A stretch of 10,431 bases of DNA from an uncultured Oscillibacter sp. GTDB lineage: Bacteria > Bacillota > Clostridia > Oscillospirales > Oscillospiraceae. The position numbers and the translations under genes were made by a program. Below are positions 6,233 to 10,431 of the stretch, piece after piece. Each line of letters starts with the position of its first letter. The first letter of the stretch is position 1. Where the stretch lies: contig CAJUDV010000055.1 of assembly GCA_910585385.1 (NCBI GenBank), positions 1 through 10,431 on the forward strand. Reading direction: 5' to 3'. The notes under the pieces were generated by a model. The model had not been told where the DNA came from and ran no database searches. It saw nothing but the letters and a program-made list of their open reading frames with translations.

Positions 6233-6808
6233 TTAGTCCTCCCGGAAGACGATGTTGCCGGGCTCGGCGCTCTCGATGATGGCCAGGGACTTGAGGTTCA
6301 CCCCGGCGGCCCGAAGGCGGTCGCCGCCGCCCTGGAAGCCCTTCTCCACGGCGCAGCCGATGCCCACCAGGGTGGCCCCGGCCTTCTCCACGATGTCGCA
6401 CAGTCCCCGCATGGCCTCGCCGTTGGCCATGAAGTCGTCGATGATCAGCACCCTGTCCTCGGAGGAGAACCACTCCTTGCTCACCAGCAGCGTGACCTTC
6501 TTTTTATATGTATAGGAGAAGATGTCGCTCTGGTACAGGCCGCCCTCGATGTTGTCGCTCTTGGCTTTTTTGGCGAAGATCATGGGCTTGTTGAAGTGCC
6601 GGGCCACCACGGCGGACAGGGCGATGCCGCTGGCCTCGGCGGTGAGGATCATAGTGACCTCGTCCATGTTGAAGTGGCGGCCGAACTCCTCGGCGATGTG
6701 CTCCATGAGCTCCGTGTCAATGCGGTGGTTCAAAAAACCATCCACCTTGATGATGTTGCCGGGCAGCACCTTGCCCTCCTTGACGATGCGGTCTTTCAGT
6801 TCCTGCAT
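6233..6808 (-). CDS. xpt: Xanthine phosphoribosyltransferase
   Basis: Xpt joins xanthine to PRPP to give XMP, which GuaA then aminates to GMP; it is a cytoplasmic salvage enzyme. The 191-residue protein matches the Firmicutes Xpt family along its length. It opens MQELKDRIVKEGKVLPG, continues VDGFLNHRIDTELM and TAEASGIALSAVVA, and carries the PRPP-binding loop VLIIDDFMANGEA at residues 120-132. The start is placed at ATG 6806-6808. AAGGGGG (6818-6824) lies 9 nt upstream, and known Xpt proteins begin at this point. An ATG at 6817 touches that ribosome site and would add only MTH. It has its own promoter (6864-6892) with a leader of about 50 nt, too short for the guanine riboswitch that precedes xpt in Bacillus. 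The palindromic element lies directly after its stop. Confidence 0.95.
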   Translation of the reverse strand: MQELKDRIVKEGKVLPGNIIKVDGFLNHRIDTELMEHIAEEFGRHFNMDEVTMILTAEASGIALSAVVARHFNKPMIFAKKAKSDNIEGGLYQSDIFSYTYKKKVTLLVSKEWFSSEDRVLIIDDFMANGEAMRGLCDIVEKAGATLVGIGCAVEKGFQGGGDRLRAAGVNLKSLAIIESAEPGNIVFRED

Positions 6809-6863
6809 GTGTGTCATCCCCCTTACTTATTTTGTAAAATTATCGTAAAAAATATGTACTACC

Positions 6864-6892
6864 ATTATCCCGGATTCCTCCGGATTTTGCAA
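6864..6892 (-). promoter_or_regulatory. Promoter of xpt, with a repeat in the spacer
   Basis: On the minus strand TTGCAA (6887-6892) and GATAAT (6864-6869) stand 17 bp apart. The spacer is filled by two copies of CCGGATT (plus-strand 6870-6876 and 6880-6886) at a 10-bp period, which could bind a repressor between the two boxes. Confidence 0.65.
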
Positions 6893-6968
6893 GTGATTTT
6901 CCAGACAAAAAGCCCCGGTTCCAGCAGAAAAGCCCTGTCTGTTTTCGACAGAAAGTACAAAACGTCCA

Positions 6969-7004
6969 AAAAACCGCGCCGTGAAAGGACACGGCGCGGT
7001 TTTT
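6969..7004 (-). terminator. Intrinsic terminator after mrp
   Basis: A 15-bp GC-rich stem (6969-6983 with 6990-7004, core CCGCGCCGTG/CACGGCGCGG) closes an AAAGGA loop and begins 3 bp after the mrp stop. On the minus strand it ends in a run of about six T residues. The flanking A and T runs are symmetrical, so it could also stop plus-strand transcription. Confidence 0.92.
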
Positions 7005-7007
7005 GCG

Positions 7008-7823
7008 TCATTCGAGGGCCTGGGCAACCTTATCGAGCCACCCGCCCTGGAAGGACTCAATGTCCCCGGCGTCCACCAGGGCCGCCAGGGCGGGATCAAT
7101 GGGCATTTCAGCCAGCAGCTGGAGGCCGTGGCGGGCGGCGGCTGCGGCGGTCTTACCCTCGCCGAAGAGGCGCAGCTTCCTGCCGCAGTCCGGACAGGAG
7201 ACATAGCTCATGTTCTCCACCAGGCCCACGATGGGCACCTCCATCATCTCCGCCATCTTCACGGCCTTCTCCACCACCATGCTCACCAGCTCCTGGGGGG
7301 AGGCCACCACCAGGATGCCGTCCAGGGGGATGGACTGGAACACGGAGAGGGATACGTCACCGGTGCCCGGGGGCATATCCACAAAGAGGTAGTCGCAGTT
7401 CCAGAGGACGTCCGTCCAAAACTGCTGCACCACGCCGGAGATCACCGGGCCCCGCCAGATGACCGGGTCCGTCTCGTTTTGGAGCAGCAGGTTGGTGGAC
7501 ATGACCTGGATGCCGGTACGGGTCTCCATGGGGAAGAGGCCCTCCTCACTGCCCACGGCCTGGCCGTGGAGACCAAAGGCCTTAGGAATGGAGGGGCCGG
7601 TGACGTCGGCGTCCAGGACGCCCACGGCGTGGCCCCGGCGGCGCATGGTCACCGCCAGCTGGCAGGTGGTCATGGACTTGCCCACGCCGCCCTTGCCGGA
7701 CACGACGCCGTATACCTTGCCCACCCGGGCGGTGGGATGATGTTCTTTCAGCAGGGACTGCGGCTCCTGCCGCTCTCCGCAGCTCTCGCCGCAGGAGGCG
7801 CAGTCATGGGTGCATTCGCTCAT
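7008..7823 (-). CDS. mrp: Mrp/Nbp35-type iron-sulfur cluster carrier P-loop ATPase
   Basis: Mrp/ApbC/Nbp35 proteins bind and pass on Fe-S clusters in the cytoplasm with ATP turnover. The 271-residue protein has a deviant Walker A, GKGGVGKS, at 43-50, and switch/Walker B segments DADVTGPSIP (71-80) and VDMPPGTGD (148-156). The C-terminal CPDC pair (Cys210, Cys213) is the family's cluster-binding motif. The N-terminus has four further cysteines (4, 8, 11 and 15), recalling the extra cluster site of Nbp35; bacterial Mrp often has a DUF59 domain there, which is absent here. The ATG at 7823 has AAAGGAGA (7833-7840) upstream. It lies 68 bp after the Rad50-like gene, which reads the same way, and ends in a strong terminator. 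No other Fe-S assembly gene is in view, so the client is unknown. Confidence 0.93.
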   Translation of the reverse strand: MSECTHDCASCGESCGERQEPQSLLKEHHPTARVGKVYGVVSGKGGVGKSMTTCQLAVTMRRRGHAVGVLDADVTGPSIPKAFGLHGQAVGSEEGLFPMETRTGIQVMSTNLLLQNETDPVIWRGPVISGVVQQFWTDVLWNCDYLFVDMPPGTGDVSLSVFQSIPLDGILVVASPQELVSMVVEKAVKMAEMMEVPIVGLVENMSYVSCPDCGRKLRLFGEGKTAAAAARHGLQLLAEMPIDPALAALVDAGDIESFQGGWLDKVAQALE

Positions 7824-7840
7824 GGTATTCTATCTCCTTT

Positions 7841-7891
7841 TTCGCTCACGCGTATTTTATATAGTGTATATGTCCCATATGGAATTCTATT
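7841..7891 (-). other. Short AT-rich leader between the Rad50-like gene and mrp
   Basis: This 51-bp gap is AT-rich and includes the palindrome CCATATGG (7875-7882) and an ATATAGTGTATAT-like symmetry (about 7859-7871). A TATAAA-like box is possible on the minus strand near 7853-7861, but I see no good -35. It may hold a weak mrp promoter; readthrough from the upstream gene is equally possible. Confidence 0.3.
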
Positions 7892-10132
7892 CTATACCAG
7901 CACGGCCCCCTCCGTCAACCGCTGAATGGAGACCTGCGGGTCCCCGGCGAAAAATTCCGCCTCCCGGCTGTGGCAGGTGAAAAGGAGGATCTGCCGGTTC
8001 TCAGCCGCATTCCGGAGATACCGCAGGGCGGCGGCGCAGCGGGCGTCGTCAAAATTCGCCAGGGCGTCGTCCAGAACGATGGGCACCTGACGCTCCTCCG
8101 GCAGCACCAGGTCGCAGATGGCCAGGCGCACTGCCAGATACAGCTGGTCGGCGGCTCCGGCGGACAGCAGGGCCGCGTCCCGGTACACGCTGTCCCCGGC
8201 GGGCTCGGCGGAGAGGTGGAAGCTCCGGTCCAGCGTCACGCCGGTATAGCGTCCGTCCGTCAATTCCCGGAAGATCTCCGCCGCCCGGCGGCCCAGTTCC
8301 GGGGAGAACCGGGTCTGGAGGGCGGTGTTGGCGGTGTCCAGGGCCTCCATGGCCAGCTGAATGGCGCCGTACTCCCCCTCGGCGGCCTGGATCTCCTCCC
8401 GCAGGTGGGCGGCGGAGGAGCGGAGCACCACGGGGTCCCCTAGGGCGTGGAGCCTCCCCGACAGGCGGTCTGCCTCGGAGTGGGCGGCGTCCAGGGCGTT
8501 TCGGGCTTCTTCCAGCTGGGCGGAGACGGTTTCCCGGTCCCGGGCGGGGGCGGAGAACGCCTCCTCCACGTCACCGGCGGTGGTTTGCTGGGCCAGCAGG
8601 TCAAAGCGGAGGCGGGTCTCCCGGGCGGTGTTCTCCGCCTCCGTCAGCTCCCGGCGGCGGACAGCGCAGGCGCGAAGGGCCGCGTCGGCGGCGGGCACGT
8701 CGAAGGCGGCGGAGGCAAAGCGGCGGACCTCCAGCAAAATACCCTGTTCGTTGGTGGTGAGGGTGCTGTAGAGGGTCTCCGCAGCGGCGGACTTGGCGCT
8801 CAGATCCGACTGAGCCGATTCCGCGGCCCGGCAGAGGGCGGTGAATTCGTCCAGCTCCTTTTGCCGTCGCTGCCGGAGTTCCCCAGCCCTGGTCTCCCAT
8901 TTGCTCTGCTTTCTTTCGGTGAGAAAGCCCGTGATCAAAAGTCCCATGCCAAAGACGCCGCAGCCGCAGCCGATGGACAGAAGAAGGGCGTTCTCGGGCA
9001 TCCCAATCCGGCCCTGAAGAGACTGCGTCCAGAGCAGAAGGCCCAGCCCGATCCCGGCCAGGACCCACAGAATCCCGGCCCACAGGGGGAACCGGGGCTT
9101 AGGCTCCAGATCCAGGGGAAGCCGGGCGGCCTGTTCCGGCGTGTGGCCGGCAAAGGGGCTGTCGTTTACGGCAGCCTCCGCCCGCAGCACTTGCTTCCGG
9201 GCCTCGTCCTGCTCCTCCCGGGCCTTTTTCAGGGACCGGCGCACGGTCTCCAGGTTGACGATGGCGCCCCGCAGGCGGCCGATGGCGTCGTTCTCCGGAA
9301 TCCGCTCCTCTTCGATCCGGCGGCGGAGCTCCGCGGCCCGCTCCGCCGTCTCCCGGGCGGCGGCTTCCGCCTGGGCCAGGGCCTGACGCCGGCGGCTGGC
9401 CTCCCAGCGGTCACAGGCGGAGAGTTCTTCCTCCAGGGCGGCCTTTTCGGTCTCCAGGGCCTCCATTCGGCCCCGGGCGGAGACCAGCTGCGCTTCCAGG
9501 GCCTCCAGCTCCTCCAGCTGATGCTCCGTCTCCTGGAGCTCCGCCTCCAGGGCGGGAAGCTGGCCGGTTTTATTGTGGCGGCGGCGGTTCAATTGCTTTT
9601 TTAATGTATCGGCGGCCTCGGAGTAGGAGGTGCCCTCCTCCCCGGAAGTGATAAGGGCGGCGATGCGCCGCTCCAGCCCAGGGTCCTGGGTGACGGCCAG
9701 CCCCGTCTGCCGGATAAAGGCGCTGCGCTCGAAGACCTCCCGGCTGACGCCCAGGAGCTTTTCGCCGCAGTTCTGCCCCGTTAGGCCTGGCACCGCCTCG
9801 CCGGTTCCGGCGTAAACCGCCTGAAACTCCCCCATGGGGGCGGTCTGGCGGCGGGTAAGGCGGGTCAAAGTCAGCTCCTGCTCTCCGGCGCGGCAGTCCA
9901 GCCGCCCCGACATGGAGACGCCGGCCCAGGGAGCGAAGCGGTTTTTGTCGGCGATAAAGCCGGCCTTGTCCCGTTCCCGGCTGTTGATGCCGAAGAGCAT
10001 GGCCGCCAGAAAGGCGCACCAGGTGGATTTCCCGGTCTCATTGGGGGCCTGAATGACGTTCAGGCCGTCCCGCAGCTCCAGAGATTGGTTCTGGAGCCTG
10101 CCGAAGGTGGCGGACATCTTGCGGATCAGCAA
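7892..10132 (-). CDS. Rad50/SbcC-like ATPase with internal membrane helices (YhaN-like)
   Basis: This 746-residue protein has a split ABC-type ATPase as in SMC/Rad50. The N-terminal part has the ATFGRLQNQSLEL strand, Walker A APNETGKS (29-36) and a Q-loop Gln142. Long coiled coils cover about 175-325 and 410-600. The C-terminal part has signature LLSAGAADQ (655-663), Walker B VPIVLDDA (683-690) and His721 in TCHSRE. Two hydrophobic helices, about 349-368 and 382-403, interrupt the coiled coil where Rad50 has its hook. This is the layout of B. subtilis YhaN, suggesting a membrane-tethered DNA or repair ATPase. The start is TTG 10130-10132, with AGGAG (10141-10145) 8 nt upstream, which gives the family-like MLIRKMSATFGR; longer starts add an implausible tail. 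No partner nuclease is in the window. Confidence 0.85.
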   Translation of the reverse strand: MLIRKMSATFGRLQNQSLELRDGLNVIQAPNETGKSTWCAFLAAMLFGINSRERDKAGFIADKNRFAPWAGVSMSGRLDCRAGEQELTLTRLTRRQTAPMGEFQAVYAGTGEAVPGLTGQNCGEKLLGVSREVFERSAFIRQTGLAVTQDPGLERRIAALITSGEEGTSYSEAADTLKKQLNRRRHNKTGQLPALEAELQETEHQLEELEALEAQLVSARGRMEALETEKAALEEELSACDRWEASRRRQALAQAEAAARETAERAAELRRRIEEERIPENDAIGRLRGAIVNLETVRRSLKKAREEQDEARKQVLRAEAAVNDSPFAGHTPEQAARLPLDLEPKPRFPLWAGILWVLAGIGLGLLLWTQSLQGRIGMPENALLLSIGCGCGVFGMGLLITGFLTERKQSKWETRAGELRQRRQKELDEFTALCRAAESAQSDLSAKSAAAETLYSTLTTNEQGILLEVRRFASAAFDVPAADAALRACAVRRRELTEAENTARETRLRFDLLAQQTTAGDVEEAFSAPARDRETVSAQLEEARNALDAAHSEADRLSGRLHALGDPVVLRSSAAHLREEIQAAEGEYGAIQLAMEALDTANTALQTRFSPELGRRAAEIFRELTDGRYTGVTLDRSFHLSAEPAGDSVYRDAALLSAGAADQLYLAVRLAICDLVLPEERQVPIVLDDALANFDDARCAAALRYLRNAAENRQILLFTCHSREAEFFAGDPQVSIQRLTEGAVLV

Positions 10133-10241
10133 AAAGATCACTCCTCGCGGAATAGATTTTATCATAGGGAGACAGAATAAAGGGCGAAAGGCGCCGGAGA
10201 AAAGTTTGTTAAAAATCAGGCGTAGTGTTCTATATGGGGCC

Positions 10242-10270
10242 ATTATACCATATCATGTTTCGTTTGCACA
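10242..10270 (-). promoter_or_regulatory. Extended -10 promoter of the Rad50-like gene
   Basis: On the minus strand TATAAT (10242-10247) is preceded by TGG, an extended -10. The -35 position (TGTGCA, 10265-10270) matches weakly with a 17-bp spacer. The leader would be about 100 nt. One of two CTGTGCAAA repeats covers the -35 region. Confidence 0.7.
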
Positions 10271-10292
10271 GCCCATTTTCTGTTTTGCACAG
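10263..10292. repeat. Two direct repeats 21 bp apart over the promoter
   Basis: TTTGCACAG occurs at 10263-10271 and 10284-10292, two helical turns apart, and the first covers the -35 of the minus-strand promoter. This fits two binding sites for one regulator. Neither half is an obvious LexA box. Confidence 0.45.
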
Positions 10293-10360
10293 AAGTAGTA
10301 CCAAAAATTGGGGAAAGAGCTGGGCAGGATGGAAAACAGGGAAAAAATGAAGAAAATGGG

Positions 10361-10389
10361 TTGACAAACGGGGGATGTTTTGGTATTCT
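10361..10389 (+). promoter_or_regulatory. Plus-strand promoter at the right edge
   Basis: TTGACA (10361-10366) is perfect, and TATTCT (10384-10389) follows after 17 bp with an extended TGG before it. The 42 bp after it contain no start codon with a ribosome site, so the transcript either has a long leader or is a structured RNA. A short hairpin, GCTG-TGAGG-CAGC, begins about 8 bp downstream. Confidence 0.7.
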
Positions 10390-10431
10390 AACAAAGCTGT
10401 GAGGCAGCGGGGAAGGCGCTGGAGGCCGTTG

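Noticed and set aside
6818..7000. Guanine riboswitch before xpt
   Set aside because: I looked for the conserved three-way-junction core and loop motifs on the minus strand and found none.
6981..7925. Plus-strand open frame opposite mrp
   Set aside because: It is histidine/glycine-rich antisense of a well-conserved P-loop ATPase and begins inside a terminator hairpin.
8447..9604. Plus-strand open frame opposite the Rad50-like gene
   Set aside because: Its glycine/proline/glutamine-rich translation is typical of the complement of an alanine/glutamate-rich coiled coil. No start signals are seen.
10133..10243. Longer N-terminus for the Rad50-like protein
   Set aside because: The extension would start inside the -10 box of the promoter and does not resemble the family, whose first strand begins at the TTG start chosen.
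1..10431. CRISPR array, tRNA or rRNA genes
   Set aside because: No regularly spaced repeats and no tRNA- or rRNA-like stretches were seen in any intergenic region.

Overview
The window looks like part of a GC-rich, low-genome-size Clostridia chromosome, probably a gut member of Oscillospiraceae (Flavonifractor/Lawsonibacter-like). This is inferred from the high GC, Gram-positive AGGAGG ribosome sites, sigma-A type promoters, TTG start use and the types of proteins present. No sequence search was possible.

Positions 1 to about 2900 are one end of an integrated mobile element. On the minus strand, one overlapping gene set runs from a small winged/HTH protein (excisionase-like) through a tyrosine recombinase and a ribbon-helix-helix MobC-like protein to a RepA-like AAA ATPase cut by the window edge. 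A divergent XRE-family regulator sits on the plus strand. Between the two sets lie two near-consensus promoters flanking a 26-bp palindrome, which has the layout of a lysogeny-type switch. The regulator ends in a strong hairpin terminator, and about 170 bp later the chromosome begins at the 3' end of guaA. The 3' end of guaA is a known integration hotspot for tyrosine recombinases, so the att site is most likely at about 2890-2925.

Positions 2903 to 10132 hold chromosomal genes, all on the minus strand: guaA (GMP synthase); a three-part lipoprotein gene immediately upstream of it; a 167-bp palindromic, MITE-like element with perfect 18-bp terminal inverted repeats; xpt (xanthine phosphoribosyltransferase); a bidirectional-looking terminator; mrp (Fe-S scaffold/carrier P-loop ATPase, Nbp35/ApbC type); and a Rad50/YhaN-like ATPase with two membrane helices inside its coiled coil. 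Xpt makes XMP and GuaA converts XMP to GMP, so the two enzymes form a guanine-nucleotide salvage pair. No guanine riboswitch is visible before xpt.

Positions 10133 to 10431 carry the promoter of the Rad50-like gene, a pair of direct repeats 21 bp apart, and a separate plus-strand promoter that drives something beyond the right edge. I found no tRNA, rRNA or CRISPR array. The most notable non-gene features are the MITE-like palindrome, the guaA integration junction and the divergent switch region. I did not find convincing evidence of a wholly new multi-gene system.
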